Below are positions 20,044-30,995 of a stretch of DNA of 64,000 nt, piece after piece. The notes under the pieces were generated by a model that saw nothing but the letters and a program-made list of their open reading frames with translations, did no database searches and was not told where the DNA came from. Every line of letters starts with the position of its first letter. The stretch's first letter is position 1. This DNA comes from Saccharomyces uvarum (lineage: Eukaryota > Ascomycota > Saccharomycetes > Saccharomycetales > Saccharomycetaceae), in contig OX365940.1 of assembly GCA_947243795.1 (NCBI GenBank), forward strand, positions 903,207 through 967,206, read 5' to 3'. A program made the translations under genes and the position numbers.

Positions 20044-20718
20044 TCACTTGTATCTGCTGAAGTTTTTTAGAACGAACTCCTTTATAAACCAATCGTGAAA
20101 ACGTATGTCAGTTTCTGCCAATTCTGGGTGAAATGATGTGACAAGGATGTTGTCATTTTGCTTCGCAGCAACTATTAATCCTTGACCACTGTTGTCTTTT
20201 TCCTCCAGTTTACAGAGAACCTGGACCTCCTCAGGATCCAATATTTTTTCTATCACCGGAGCCCTTATAAATGTCGCAGGAAAATCATTACAGTTTGGAA
20301 TAAAGCTAGAGAAGTCATAGGTTTGAGTAAATGATTGAGCTTGCCTTCCAAACGCATTTCTCTTCACTTTGACTTTCAGCAAATCTAATGTCTTAACCAA
20401 CTTTGCTTCGTTGGATAATTGTTGTGAAAGAAAAATCAAACCCGCACAGGTACCCCAGATCGTTTTCTTTGGATCATGTACGAAATTGTAGAGATCACTG
20501 TAAAACCCCGTTCTCTGGGCAATAAGAGACATCGAAGTAGATTCTCCACCGGGTATGACAAGTGCATTGCATCCTGCTAGTTGATCTTTATCTCTAACAG
20601 TAATCACAGATAGTTTTTCGTTATATTGATCTTTGTTCTCAACGATGCATCTTTCTACGTGTCGTACGTGTTCAATGAACGCACCTTGTAATGCCAGTAC
20701 TCCGATAACGATAGTCAT
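20044..20718 (-). CDS. Glutaminase subunit of pyridoxal 5'-phosphate synthase (Sno family)
   Basis: A 224-residue class I glutamine amidotransferase that releases ammonia from glutamine for the Snz subunit. Seen are LALQGAFIEH at 8-17, the PGGES loop at 56-60, the nucleophile C91 in GTCAGL, and H197 and E199 in FHPEL, which complete the triad. SNO2/SNO3-like by context, because a THI5-type gene follows the SNZ gene; I cannot separate the two paralogues, so no symbol. It is divergent from SNZ across a 432-bp shared promoter. Confidence 0.93.
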   Translation of the reverse strand: MTIVIGVLALQGAFIEHVRHVERCIVENKDQYNEKLSVITVRDKDQLAGCNALVIPGGESTSMSLIAQRTGFYSDLYNFVHDPKKTIWGTCAGLIFLSQQLSNEAKLVKTLDLLKVKVKRNAFGRQAQSFTQTYDFSSFIPNCNDFPATFIRAPVIEKILDPEEVQVLCKLEEKDNSGQGLIVAAKQNDNILVTSFHPELAETDIRFHDWFIKEFVLKNFSRYK

Positions 20719-21150
20719 TTCTGTACTTTTTTCCTCAGTTGTCCTTCGTTGGCTTTTTTTACCCTAATATAGGTATAACTGCCAGATTGCTTATATAACG
20801 AGAGCGCACGGTACTCACTTGGCAGAACATTTGGTTCCTACACTTTCGTCGTAACGGGCTTTTATCAATGTGTTTTTTCCAGAACTGGATATTGGCTTAT
20901 ATCAGCTATTCTTACAGTTTCCATATAACGATACGCCGCTCAACGGCTTAACGGCCATACGGTTTATCCTTCTATGAGTAAAGAATGAGCAGCAAGAAAA
21001 AAAATTTGAAAAATCCACCATATGTAACTAGATCTTGTAGTCTTGTAGTTATATAAGACCAGCATCCTTTCGGTGATATATTCTCCCATTCTGAAGCAGA
21101 GCCATTACAAAGATATCTATTTATCCAAAAAGACAAAGAAAACAAAAGAA
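20719..21150. promoter_or_regulatory. Bidirectional SNO-SNZ promoter
   Basis: The 432-bp gap between divergent partners has the same TATA-like word TATATAAG for each gene: on the minus strand at 20790-20797 (72-79 bp before the SNO ATG) and on the plus strand at 21050-21057 (94-101 bp before the SNZ ATG). In S. cerevisiae SNZ2/3-SNO2/3 are co-induced when thiamine is short. The shared TATA layout fits co-expression. Confidence 0.6.
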
Positions 21151-22047
21151 ATGTCCGAATTTAAGGTTAAAACTGGTTTAGCTCAAATGCTAAAGGGTGG
21201 TGTGATTATGGACGTGGTCAATGCTGAACAAGCCATTATTGCCGAGAAAGCAGGCGCTTGTGCCGTAATGGCATTGGAGCGTATTCCAGCCGACATGCGT
21301 AAATCCGGTCAAGTGTGTCGTATGTCAGATCCGCACATGATCAAGGAAATCATGGCCGCAGTGTCAATTCCAGTGATGGCAAAAGTTCGTATTGGGCATT
21401 TTGTTGAGGCACAAATCCTGGAAGCGCTACAAGTAGACTATATCGACGAAAGTGAGGTCTTGACCCCAGCTGATTGGTCTAATCATATCGAGAAGAACAG
21501 CTTCCAGGTCCCATTTGTTTGTGGTGCTAAAGATTTAGGTGAGGCATTGAGAAGAATAAACGAAGGCGCTGCGATGATCCGTACTAAAGGTGAAGCTGGC
21601 ACTGGTGATGTGTCCGAAGCCGTGAAGCACATCAACAAGATCAGGGGCGAGATCCAGCTGTATAAAGAGACCTTGACTAAAGATTCAGACCTTGCTACAA
21701 AAGCAGCGGAACTAAGAGTCCCAGTCGAATTATTGAAGACTACAATTGAAAATGGCAAGTTACCCGTAGTAAATTTCGCTGCTGGTGGTGTTGCTACGCC
21801 TGCAGACGCTGCTTTACTGATGCAACTAGGCTGTGAGGGTGTTTTCGTTGGCTCAGGCATCTTCAAGTCTGCAAACCCTGAGAAGTTAGCCCGTGCCATT
21901 GTGGAAGCCACCACTCACTACGACAACCCAAAAAAACTGTTAGAAGTATCCAGCGACTTGGGTGATTTGATGGGTGGTATTTCCATCCAATCGATCAACG
22001 AGGCAGCCAGTAAAAACGGCACAAGACTTTCTGAAATCGGATGGTAG
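21151..22047 (+). CDS. Pyridoxal 5'-phosphate synthase subunit (Snz family)
   Basis: Snz condenses ribose 5-phosphate, glyceraldehyde 3-phosphate and ammonia into pyridoxal phosphate. The frame is open to 21073, but the conserved [10 protein letters not shown] start at 21151 gives 298 residues, as in Snz2 and Snz3. D21 and the lysines K78 (MAKVRIGH) and K146 (RTKGEAGTG) are the residues expected at the two active sites of the PdxS/SNZ family. It is co-inherited with SNO on the left and a THI5-type gene on the right, the order of the VI-L and XIV-L clusters of S. cerevisiae. Confidence 0.95.
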   Translation: MSEFKVKTGLAQMLKGGVIMDVVNAEQAIIAEKAGACAVMALERIPADMRKSGQVCRMSDPHMIKEIMAAVSIPVMAKVRIGHFVEAQILEALQVDYIDESEVLTPADWSNHIEKNSFQVPFVCGAKDLGEALRRINEGAAMIRTKGEAGTGDVSEAVKHINKIRGEIQLYKETLTKDSDLATKAAELRVPVELLKTTIENGKLPVVNFAAGGVATPADAALLMQLGCEGVFVGSGIFKSANPEKLARAIVEATTHYDNPKKLLEVSSDLGDLMGGISIQSINEAASKNGTRLSEIGW

Positions 22048-22685
22048 AGCAAAGCCCACACTCGACGTATGTCCGAAACGGATGTTGTCGTAATTTTTGG
22101 TTTATCGTTACATAGCATTTAGTTCAGTTTGTATATACGAAAATTAAACACGAAACTCAATTACTTACTGTTGTTTTCATTCCGATCAGCGGACACGCTC
22201 ATCCATGCATGCATCCTCTTATGGGATGTGTTCGATATGCGACTAACTTACTGCAGATGCCTTGACTAAATTTTATCGGGAAAAAGTTTGACGCCGAATG
22301 GCGCACGGCCCAATACAGCCAACAACTCCGCGGTGAAGAAAATTAATACATTTATTAGTTTTCGATATTAATGCGATTAGTGTCACTTGAGAATATGTGA
22401 CTGGTGATTCAACGACATCTTAACTAGTTGCTTGTTTGTTCCGAGAATGTGGAGTATTCAATTAATGGCTGTCGGAATATATTAGTTCTTTAGAAGCGTA
22501 GAGAAGATATAAGGTAACATCACGCATGAGCTTGTATTTGCCAAAAATGACTGGCAAAGAAACATATAAAAGGTTCGTATTGTTTGCATGTATTCTCTGA
22601 TTTATTGTCAACTGTTCTTTCTCCTCTTCTCAATTGGTTAGAATTGAACAACAACAACAACTGCAACTCCAAATATATCCAAGAT
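22048..22685 (+). promoter_or_regulatory. SNZ 3' flank and promoter of the THI5-type gene
   Basis: This 638-bp gap contains TATAAAAG at 22565-22572, 114-121 bp before the start of the THI5-type gene. The homologous genes are repressed by thiamine through Thi2/Thi3/Pdc2, but I could not point to a certain operator. The frame of the next gene is open from 22584 without an ATG before 22686 apart from non-conserved sequence. Confidence 0.45.
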
Positions 22686-23708
22686 ATGTCTACCGATAAA
22701 ATCACATTTTTGTTAAACTGGCAACCAGCCCCATACCATATTCCTATTTTCTTGGCCCAAACCAAAGGCTATTTCAAGGAACAAGGTCTAGATATTGCCA
22801 TTCTAGAACCAACCAACCCTTCAGATGTCACTGAATTGATTGGTTCCGGCAAAGTAGACATGGGTTTGAAGGCTATGATCCATACCCTAGCTGCCAAGGC
22901 TCGTGGCTTCCCAGTCACTTCTGTCGCCTCTTTGTTAGATGAACCATTCACCGGTGTCCTATACTTGGCCAACAGCGGTATCACCGAAGACTTCCAATCT
23001 CTAAAGGGTAAGAGAATCGGTTACGTTGGTGAATTCGGTAAGATTCAAATCGACGAATTGACCAAACATTACGGTATGACTCCAGACGATTATACCGCTG
23101 TCAGATGTGGTATGAACGTAGCTAAGTACATCATCGAAGGTAAGATTGATGCCGGTGTTGGTATCGAATGTATGCAACAAGTTGAATTGGAGGAATACCT
23201 AACCGCACAAGGCAGACCAGCTACCGATGCTAAGATGTTGAGAATTGATAAGTTGGCTTGTTTGGGCTGTTGTTGTTTCTGTACTGTCCTTTACATCTGT
23301 AACGACGAATTTTTGAAGAAGAACCCTGAAAAGGTCAAGAAGTTCTTGAAAGCCCTTAAGAAGGCTACCGACTACATTTTGAGCAACCCAGTTGAAGCTT
23401 GGAAGGAATACGTTGATTTCAAGCCACAATTGGACACCGATTTGTCTTACAAACAATACCAAAGATGTTACGCTTACTTCTCTTCATCATTGTACAATGT
23501 ACACCGTGACTGGAAGAAGGTTACAGGTTACGGTAAGAGATTGGCTATCTTACCACCAGACTATGTCTCTAACTACACCAATGAATACTTATCTTGGCCA
23601 GAACCAGAAGAAGTTTCTGATCCTTTAGAAGCTCAAAGATTGATGGCTCTTCACCAAGAAAAGTGTAGAAAAGAACACACTTTCAAGAGACTAGCTCTTC
23701 CAGCTTAA
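22686..23708 (+). CDS. HMP-P synthase of thiamine biosynthesis (THI5/11/12/13 family)
   Basis: This single-turnover enzyme builds the thiamine pyrimidine (HMP-P) from pyridoxal phosphate and its own histidine, with iron. From ATG 22686 the product has 340 residues, the family length, and is close to identical to Thi5. K62, which binds PLP, and H66, the sacrificed histidine, are both present (GLKAMIH). The iron-associated CCCFC motif is at 195-199. The codon usage is visibly optimised (GGT, TTG, AAG, GTC), unlike most neighbours, which suits an enzyme needed in stoichiometric amounts. The upstream SNZ/SNO pair supplies its PLP substrate. Confidence 0.95.
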   Translation: MSTDKITFLLNWQPAPYHIPIFLAQTKGYFKEQGLDIAILEPTNPSDVTELIGSGKVDMGLKAMIHTLAAKARGFPVTSVASLLDEPFTGVLYLANSGITEDFQSLKGKRIGYVGEFGKIQIDELTKHYGMTPDDYTAVRCGMNVAKYIIEGKIDAGVGIECMQQVELEEYLTAQGRPATDAKMLRIDKLACLGCCCFCTVLYICNDEFLKKNPEKVKKFLKALKKATDYILSNPVEAWKEYVDFKPQLDTDLSYKQYQRCYAYFSSSLYNVHRDWKKVTGYGKRLAILPPDYVSNYTNEYLSWPEPEEVSDPLEAQRLMALHQEKCRKEHTFKRLALPA

Positions 23709-26585
23709 ACATGCCATCACGACCGTGAAGCTAGCTGATCGCGATTCATTTTTTTAGTTTTACTCGTGACTCTTTTGTTTCACCAATTTCACTTTAGCTG
23801 TGTTTCCTATATATGATGTGTATGTGTTTACAAATGATATGTTTTCCAAACGATCGCTGTTCATTCTACTATTTTTCAGAGAACGAAGACAAAGAGTCAT
23901 TTATCGCTGTGTAACGAGACCGTTATATACATCGGTTCAACGCAACGTTATAAAAATATTCCTGGAGCGTTGTTACCAGTAGTTCTTGTGAACAAATATT
24001 CTAGAGGTTTGCCATCTTTCTGGCCAAAAATAACATTATGCCGTTCTTATAATGATTGTGCATAGAACTCTGCCACTACGGCCAGAATAAGCTTATGTTT
24101 TGATATGGAAATTGCATTCGTTTAATGCAAGTTGTTGTTAATTGTAGCTTATAAGGTGTACACATTACTACGTTATAAATTGTCAAGATACTAGAAACTC
24201 CAGTGGCATTGTCGTATTTTTATAGACCCAACAAGACATCTCAAAGATTACATTACCAAGAGGCTATATGTTTGTCAAGGTTGATATCTTTAGAATCTAG
24301 GCTAGGTTGTATATGTCTTATCAACTATAGATTAATGAACAATGCCAATGCTGCATCTTTCTGACCACACTATTTACTTTTCACGAAATGAATTGTTGGG
24401 AAATATTGAAACTGAACTTCCCATGTATGGTACAAACGAAAAATGAGCGTTCCTGGTCTTCTTAATTTGCAGCCGGAAGCAACCAGGTTTACGGCTTTTC
24501 CACATTCTGCGTTTTCACATCCTTGTATATGTCTTGGCCCAGGAGAAAACGAAGTGCGTTCTATCACGGTAGTCCTTCTTTTCCGTGTTGCTGAATTTTG
24601 TCAACGTGAGCGACAAATCTATATTGAGAAAAGTCGCAAAAGGAATAAAATAATCACGAAAGTCTGTCGAAATGCGATGGACTGTGTGAACTAATCGGAA
24701 AAGAAAGCCGCATAAATTCAAAGTTAATATGACGAGCTAACTGGAAGGATGAACTAGCCAGGAACCGCTTGGAAAAGTTCGCCCCTTTTAGAGAAGCAGA
24801 GCTGACGAAGGCAATAGCGAGATTTCGTTCATTGATAAAAAACTTAAAACAATAGCGACGAGGAAATAATGTTTTAAAAATCATGCCACTCCAAAACCTC
24901 AAGCAAACGTTTGAGAGCCTTTCAAAATAAGGAATGGTTCACCACTATACCAAAACAGGGAGATGATCGTGTAGCATATTTTCCAAAACTAGGTAAGGAT
25001 TTTGATTGATGAAACGGGTTCTGGTGAGCCTACACATATACCATACTTCTATTAGGAGACCCAGGCAAAGAAGGCAAAATAAAATTTAAAGCTACTTCAA
25101 TAGTACAACCTCGTCTGTTGCCAGCTATCAATTCAACAGTAAGAGTAGTTCAGAAGTACGCTGCAAAAAAAAAAAGCCCACCTGTGAGAGTTGTCAACTC
25201 CACGCGCAAACATTCACCTTTAAACATCTAACAGAGGGTACCAAGCGCGGTGAACAGATAACGCTTCTGCCACCGTCATAATGTACCGATTAACACAAGC
25301 GATTCAACTCGTCTATATGTTGTTATCTACGTTGTTCAGGGCCTGCTATGGAATCCATTTACCTGTACAAGGTGACGAGGTAGAGGCGAATGAGAAAAGG
25401 CTCATTCTACGGGGAGGGAAGTGCGGTGATCTTATCATGATGAAAAAACTCTCTTTATTACCTGGTTGACCACCCCGCCAAAAAAATGGGATGGAGCAGA
25501 GATCTCTGTGTATCTTACTTGAACACCTTCTCTCGACGAGGGACCTAATGGATAAAATATTTCCGAGATACTCGAAGCCCGCAACACATACCAATCACGT
25601 GAAACAGCAACGGTTCTTAAGTTTTTCCTTATGCTGTCTGGATGCCGGACAGATCCCACCTTACAGCCGTCACCAGCGAGCGCATTACCATCAATCCGCT
25701 GTCCGCGCTGCTTCTCCATGTTATATTTTAACAAACAATGCCCCCGCAATCAAGTATACCAAGTACGTCATGACCACAAAGGGATACGCCAAGAATGTGG
25801 CCAAGATTCTCTTAGAGGATTACCGGCCGTCACCGCCATGCGCGGACGAACTCCGTGCCGTTGTGACAACCGTGACTATTTTGCCCTATCTTGCATACCT
25901 GGTTTCTTTTTCCCCTTTAAATTTCTTAATTTGACTCAATCCAACCCATTTTGACCCATTTTGACCCATTTTGCCTTCATTTTACGTCATTTTGTTCGAG
26001 ACGAAGGGTCTGTTTCGGCCCCGCGCCAACCCCGCCAAGATGCATTTGGTACGCATGTTTGTGTGGCATCTCGGTCTCGCGGGGATTTCGCTGCTACACT
26101 GTTACGCCGCTGTTTCAACGGCCCTGTTCATTGCATGAAGAAAAGAAACACCGAAAGTAGAAGTGTCTAGCCATCCATTACGTCAGAAGGAGAAAATCCT
26201 CTCCTAGCGCGTCTCGGGAAATATACCGTTTTTGGTTGGAGGATTCTGCTACATAACTACAACATAGCTATTGCCCTTGGTTACTCCGGGATAATGGCAA
26301 GCCGAACAGTGTTTAGATCCCGATAAGGGCACCGCTACTTGGTTCATTTGCAATAAAGCTCCATATGAACACTCGTAGCAAACAGGCAAATAAACATAGT
26401 AGTTAGGTAAGCTTCAATTTTGCCCTCTTTCTTGATAATCCCGGAGTACATACATTCACGGGTATATAAACAGATAAGAAAGTTCGTATTGCTTGTTTTC
26501 GCCAGTTATTTTAAATATGATTCCTACATGAATATCTCCAGTGTCCCTAAAGATAAAAAAACATAGGAAAAATAGAGACTGCAAG
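23709..26585. other. Long non-coding interval between the THI5-type gene and STL1
   Basis: 2.9 kb with no gene that I would support; in S. cerevisiae an AAD gene follows THI5 or THI12, and I see none. An ATG ORF of 147 codons at 25491-25934 has unusual composition and overlaps other frames, so I regard it as chance. A palindromic TCACGTGA, a Cbf1-type site, lies at 25595-25602. A 10-bp tandem repeat (ACCCATTTTG) is at 25943-25974. The right end is the STL1 promoter, with TATATAAA at 26463-26470, 116 bp before the ATG. Confidence 0.4.
25943..25974. repeat. Short 10-bp tandem repeat upstream of STL1
   Basis: Three head-to-tail copies of ACCCATTTTG, about 600 bp before the STL1 ATG. The role is unknown; replication slippage is sufficient to explain it. 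Confidence 0.8.
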
Positions 26586-28274
26586 ATGAAGGAATCAAAA
26601 ATATCTAAGATTAAGGCCAGATTTATCAATAGAACCAGTCATTGGGGACTGACGGGCCAGAAACTGCGGTACTTCATCACCATCACGTCTATGACAGGTT
26701 TCTCCCTGTTTGGATACGACCAAGGGTTGATGGCCAGTCTGATTACTGGTAAACAGTTTAATTATGAATTTCCGGCTACGAAAGAAGTTGGCGACCATGA
26801 CAGACACGCAACCGTTGTGCAGGGCGCTACTACTTCTTGTTATGAATTGGGTTGTTTTGCAGGCTCGTTGTTTGTTATGTTCTACGGTGAAAGGATTGGT
26901 AGGAAACCACTTATCCTGATGGGTTCTATTATCACCATTGTAGGTGCAACTATCTCCACAAGCGCTTTCCGTGACTACTGGGCATTGGGCCAGTTTATTA
27001 TTGGGAGAGTTGTTACGGGTATTGGTACGGGTTTGAATACATCTACCATTCCTGTTTGGCAATCCGAAATGTCCAAGGCAGAAAATAGAGGTTTGCTGGT
27101 TAATTTGGAGGGTTCTACAATTGCATTTGGTACCATGATTGCTTATTGGATTGATTTTGGGTTTTCTTACACGAACTCTTCTGTTCAATGGAGATTCCCT
27201 GTATCGATGCAGATTGTTTTTGCCCTCTTTCTCTTTGCTTTCATGATTAATTTACCTGAATCACCACGCTGGTTGATTTCCCAAAGTCGAACTGAAGAGG
27301 CTCGTTACTTGGTAGGAACGCTAGACGATGCAGACCCAAATGATGAGGAGGTTGTCACAGAAGTTGCCATGCTTCACGATGCTGTTAACAGGACTAAACA
27401 CGAGAGTCATTCTTTATCAAACCTGTTCTCCAGAGGTAAATCCCAAAACTTGCAGAGAGCTTTGATTGCTGCTTCAACCCAATTTTTCCAGCAATTCACC
27501 GGCTGTAATGCTGCTATATATTATTCTACTGTGTTATTCAACAAGACGATCAAACTGGATTATAGGTTATCAATGATTATAGGTGGGGTGTTCTCAACGA
27601 TTTACGCCCTCTCTACTATTGGATCATTTTTCTTAATTGAAAAATTGGGTAGACGTAAGCTATTTTTATTGGGTGCTACTGGCCAAGCGATTTCATTTAC
27701 AATCACCTTTGCATGTTTGGTTAAGGAGAATGAAGCAAATGCAAGAGGTGCTGCTGTTGGTTTGTTTTTGTTCATTACGTTCTTTGGTTTATCTTTGTTA
27801 TCACTACCATGGATATATCCGCCAGAAATTGCATCTATGAAAGTTCGTGCGTCAACAAATGCTTTTTCCACATGTACCAATTGGTTGTGTAACTTTGCAG
27901 TTGTCATGTTCACTCCAATATTTATCGAACAATCAGGGTGGGGCTGTTACTTATTCTTTGCTGTTATGAATTATCTGTACATTCCAGTTATCTTTTTTTT
28001 CTACCCTGAAACTGCTGGTAGAAGTTTGGAAGAAATCGACATCATCTTTGCTAAGGCTCATGAGGATGGCACTCAACCATGGAGAGTTGCCAAAAACTTG
28101 CCTAAGTTATCCTTGCAAGAAATCGGTGATCATAGTAATGCCTTTGGTTCATATGACGAAGATCTGGAAAAGGAAGATTTTGCTGAAGACAGGGTAGAAG
28201 ACACTGATAACCAACTTAATGGTGATAGCTCTTCTAATTCTAACATAGAAAATGAAGACAGCTCTGAAAAGTAA
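26586..28274 (+). CDS. STL1: Glycerol/H+ symporter of the plasma membrane
   Basis: Stl1 imports glycerol with protons and is induced by osmotic shock and on non-fermentable carbon. From ATG 26586 the product has 562 residues (569 in S. cerevisiae), and the body matches Stl1 nearly residue for residue. Sugar-porter signatures are GYDQGLMASL in span 1, GERIGRKP, PESPRWLI, QQFTGCNAAIYYS in span 7, KLGRRKLF and PETAGRSLEEID. The acidic, Asn/Ser-rich C-tail (about 520-562) differs most from S. cerevisiae. The next genes, PAD1 and FDC1, follow in the order of IV-R. Confidence 0.95.
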   Translation: MKESKISKIKARFINRTSHWGLTGQKLRYFITITSMTGFSLFGYDQGLMASLITGKQFNYEFPATKEVGDHDRHATVVQGATTSCYELGCFAGSLFVMFYGERIGRKPLILMGSIITIVGATISTSAFRDYWALGQFIIGRVVTGIGTGLNTSTIPVWQSEMSKAENRGLLVNLEGSTIAFGTMIAYWIDFGFSYTNSSVQWRFPVSMQIVFALFLFAFMINLPESPRWLISQSRTEEARYLVGTLDDADPNDEEVVTEVAMLHDAVNRTKHESHSLSNLFSRGKSQNLQRALIAASTQFFQQFTGCNAAIYYSTVLFNKTIKLDYRLSMIIGGVFSTIYALSTIGSFFLIEKLGRRKLFLLGATGQAISFTITFACLVKENEANARGAAVGLFLFITFFGLSLLSLPWIYPPEIASMKVRASTNAFSTCTNWLCNFAVVMFTPIFIEQSGWGCYLFFAVMNYLYIPVIFFFYPETAGRSLEEIDIIFAKAHEDGTQPWRVAKNLPKLSLQEIGDHSNAFGSYDEDLEKEDFAEDRVEDTDNQLNGDSSSNSNIENEDSSEK

Positions 28275-29802
28275 TGATAATTATTCCGCCAGTTTACAAT
28301 GCCATTTTGTATCTCTCATTTAAAAGGTATTTTCAGGGCCCGCCAATTTATATTCTTAATGCTATACAATTTCAATATATATATTCAGTCGTTTTGTCTG
28401 TCTTATGAAAGCTCAACTATCTTCACACTACTCGTATCGACAGAGATATCTATAAAGAAACGAAAATTTACAGCTTAGCCAACTATGTAGTGTTAATATT
28501 TATTGATTTATGCATCCTGTTTTATTGGTGTTGACTGCACACTAACCGAGATGGCTAAAGGGGCAGAAGCAATCTGCCCCGGTTTGACCACTCTCTTAGG
28601 CTGTCACCGATCTGCCAATTGAAATCTATCTAGCTCTGCAATGAATGCTGACATTACTGTGTCAATTGTCGATGATAATATGAGCACCAATGGTAATATA
28701 GGTTGATCAGGAATAGTGCTGCTGACATTCCTGAATTTGAAGCGGCTGAGCAGCAGATCATCGATTGGCTAAGTTGATCATTCACAATGGTAAAGGAGCA
28801 ACTAGATTGTTACAGTCAATATCAAAAAAAGCTCTTTCAAGCTGTCTCAAACTCCATGACGGTAAAGTGTGCTTTGAATAACGAAGGCTAATTTATAAAC
28901 GACATTAGACGCTATTGACTGTTCAATCATACAACTTGAAGTCGCTAGACATCCGTAAGATCAAAGTTAGTTTTGTTGTAATTAATGATTTACAACCTCA
29001 TGTGTTGAAGCTTGTCGCCAATGGCGTTTCTGAATCGAGTATTGATAAAGGGAGGCGTTATAAAGTTTTGAAGTATTCGTAGATCTAGAAACAGGATCGA
29101 AGAAGTTTGAATTTTCAACTTACGGCCTGTTTTCCCACGAGCACGTCACCATTGATGACAGTGATCGCCCGAATTCATCTTTCTCTCGCCCTACGGAGCA
29201 TCATCATTAGTTCATTTCTAGAGCAGTATTTTACGGAAGAGAACATCATACACCTGTATGTTTCATATTCATTTATGATATAATTGAAACTAATTAATAC
29301 TAAATAATGATACAGATTTATTGAGAATAATCAACTTAGTTCTTCTTCTTTAGGTGACAATGGTTCCTCGATCCAATAGTTAGTCAAGCCCTACGGATCT
29401 AGTGATGCGAATTTAAGATATTGAAGTTCAAGAAGTATCCCGAGAAATCGATAATCCTAAAGGCACAAATGAACCTTTCTTGCTTTTTTAAATAGGTTGT
29501 TTTTTTTATGCGCTTGATTCTCACGAGCTCTCTTTGATGTTATATGTACTACGTTAGGGTTGTCTAATTGTAAATAAAGATATTTTATGGAATGCTGGGG
29601 TTTAATATCTTTGCAATTTTGGCTAGATCAAGTCAGTACAAGAAAAACGACGCGCTTTCTCTGTTTACCCGTTAAACTTTTTCAAAAACTATGCTCGATT
29701 TAGCGAGTTTAGGATTGTTGGCTTATGAAATTCCAAATAGGTAAATATATATGGCTTTATTCTCCATTGCCCGATAAACCCAACAGAGTTCAATTGGTAA
29801 AT
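28275..29802. other. Interval between STL1 and PAD1
   Basis: 1.5 kb without an intact gene. Around 28550-29200 there are several open stretches in different frames that read like a frameshifted old coding sequence, but I cannot assign a family. The S. cerevisiae ORF in this place (YDR537C) is dubious. The right end is the PAD1 promoter. Confidence 0.35.
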
Positions 29803-30531
29803 ATGTTTCTATTACCTAGAAGAGCTAGTTCAGCTTTATTGAAAACCGCAGGCCTCTCTACCAGGTTCCCTTTGTTTATTAGAAGCATTTCAAACTCTTC
29901 CACTTCCCTTTCGCATACTCTGCCAAAAGAAGATGGTAGAATATCGATGTCTCCTTCAAGACCAAAGAGGATTGTTGTCGCGATTACTGGCGCTACTGGT
30001 GTTGCTTTAGGGATCAGAATTCTTCAGATACTGAAGGCGTTGAGCGTCGAAACCCATTTGATAATATCAAAATGGGGTGCAGCGACAATGAAGTATGAAA
30101 CGGATTGGCAACCCCATGATGTGGCAGCCTTGGCAACTAAAACATACTCTGTCCGGGACGTTTCCGCATGTATTTCATCTGGATCTTTCCAACACGATGG
30201 TATGATCGTGGCACCATGCTCAATGAAGTCCTTAGCCGCGATTAGAATCGGATTCACCGAGGATTTGATTACGAGAGCGGCTGATGTTTCCATTAAGGAG
30301 AACCGAAAGTTACTGCTGGTTACTCGAGAAACTCCTTTATCCACTATTCACCTTGAAAACATGCTGTTCCTAAGTAAGATTGGTGTTATGATTTTCCCCC
30401 CAGTCCCCGCGTTCTATACAAGGCCCAAAAGTATGGACGATATATTGGAGCAAAGTGCCGGTAGAATCCTGGACTGCTTTGGTATCCACTCTGATACTTT
30501 TCCTCGATGGGAGGGCATAAAGAGTAAGTAG
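29803..30531 (+). CDS. PAD1: Flavin prenyltransferase making prenylated FMN for Fdc1
   Basis: Pad1 is the mitochondrial UbiX-type enzyme that prenylates FMN, giving the cofactor of Fdc1. An in-frame ATG at 29725 exists, but the ATG at 29803 gives 242 residues, the S. cerevisiae length, and an aligned start (MFLLPRRAS against MLLFPRRTN). The first 50 residues are Arg/Ser-rich and lack acidic residues, as in a mitochondrial presequence. The flavoprotein fold begins at about 55 with AITGATGVALGIR. The core block PCSMKSLAAIRIGF is intact. FDC1 lies 464 bp downstream on the same strand. Confidence 0.93.
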   Translation: MFLLPRRASSALLKTAGLSTRFPLFIRSISNSSTSLSHTLPKEDGRISMSPSRPKRIVVAITGATGVALGIRILQILKALSVETHLIISKWGAATMKYETDWQPHDVAALATKTYSVRDVSACISSGSFQHDGMIVAPCSMKSLAAIRIGFTEDLITRAADVSIKENRKLLLVTRETPLSTIHLENMLFLSKIGVMIFPPVPAFYTRPKSMDDILEQSAGRILDCFGIHSDTFPRWEGIKSK

Positions 30532-30995
30532 TGTACTACTTTGGGCATTTTGTTTAAGTTGGTTAACTGCAAATAGAGATGGTTCGTTACGTAACGGATC
30601 CATTTTATGTTTTCTTTGGCCTAGGCCAAGCATGTTACAAGTGAATTTTGAATAAGCGATCTGGCGACGTCATCTTAGATACGGAGTTTGGATATTTACC
30701 TACATATTTTCTCACTGATACGAACGTTAGCAGCAGCAACGTCTAATAGAATAGTGTATTAGTTACGCAGGTCCGATCCGACCCGTTTGTTCTAGCAGCG
30801 TCCGAGATTCTATCCAGTTTTGTAGCGTACAAACTACCGTGTAAAAGTATATTGTTTTCACGATACGAGCATTGTAGAACGAAGGACGCAAATTGGCCTC
30901 ATATATCATAGTAGTTTTAATTTCATACAATACATTGTACTATTGAGGTTTCACACGTATTCAGTTTATAAGAAGTGTTCACACTGCATATCGCA
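30532..30995 (+). promoter_or_regulatory. PAD1-FDC1 intergenic region, FDC1 promoter
   Basis: 464 bp without a gene. The FDC1 frame stays open a little upstream (30975), but the conserved start is ATG 30996. No clear TATA or factor site is claimed. Confidence 0.35.

Noticed and set aside
22584-22685. N-terminal extension of the THI5-type gene
   Set aside because: The extra 34 codons are poly-Asn and unlike the family. The conserved [12 protein letters not shown] start at 22686 gives the usual 340 residues.
23709-24900. AAD-type aryl-alcohol dehydrogenase gene after the THI5-type gene
   Set aside because: Expected from S. cerevisiae synteny, but no frame of sufficient length or matching sequence was found.
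25491-25934. 147-codon ATG ORF upstream of STL1
   Set aside because: No recognisable motif, several overlapping frames of similar length in the same GC-richer stretch, and it lies in the STL1 promoter region.
29725-29802. Upstream ATG of PAD1
   Set aside because: It adds 26 residues absent from S. cerevisiae Pad1; the ATG at 29803 aligns and gives the family length. Use of the upstream ATG cannot be excluded.
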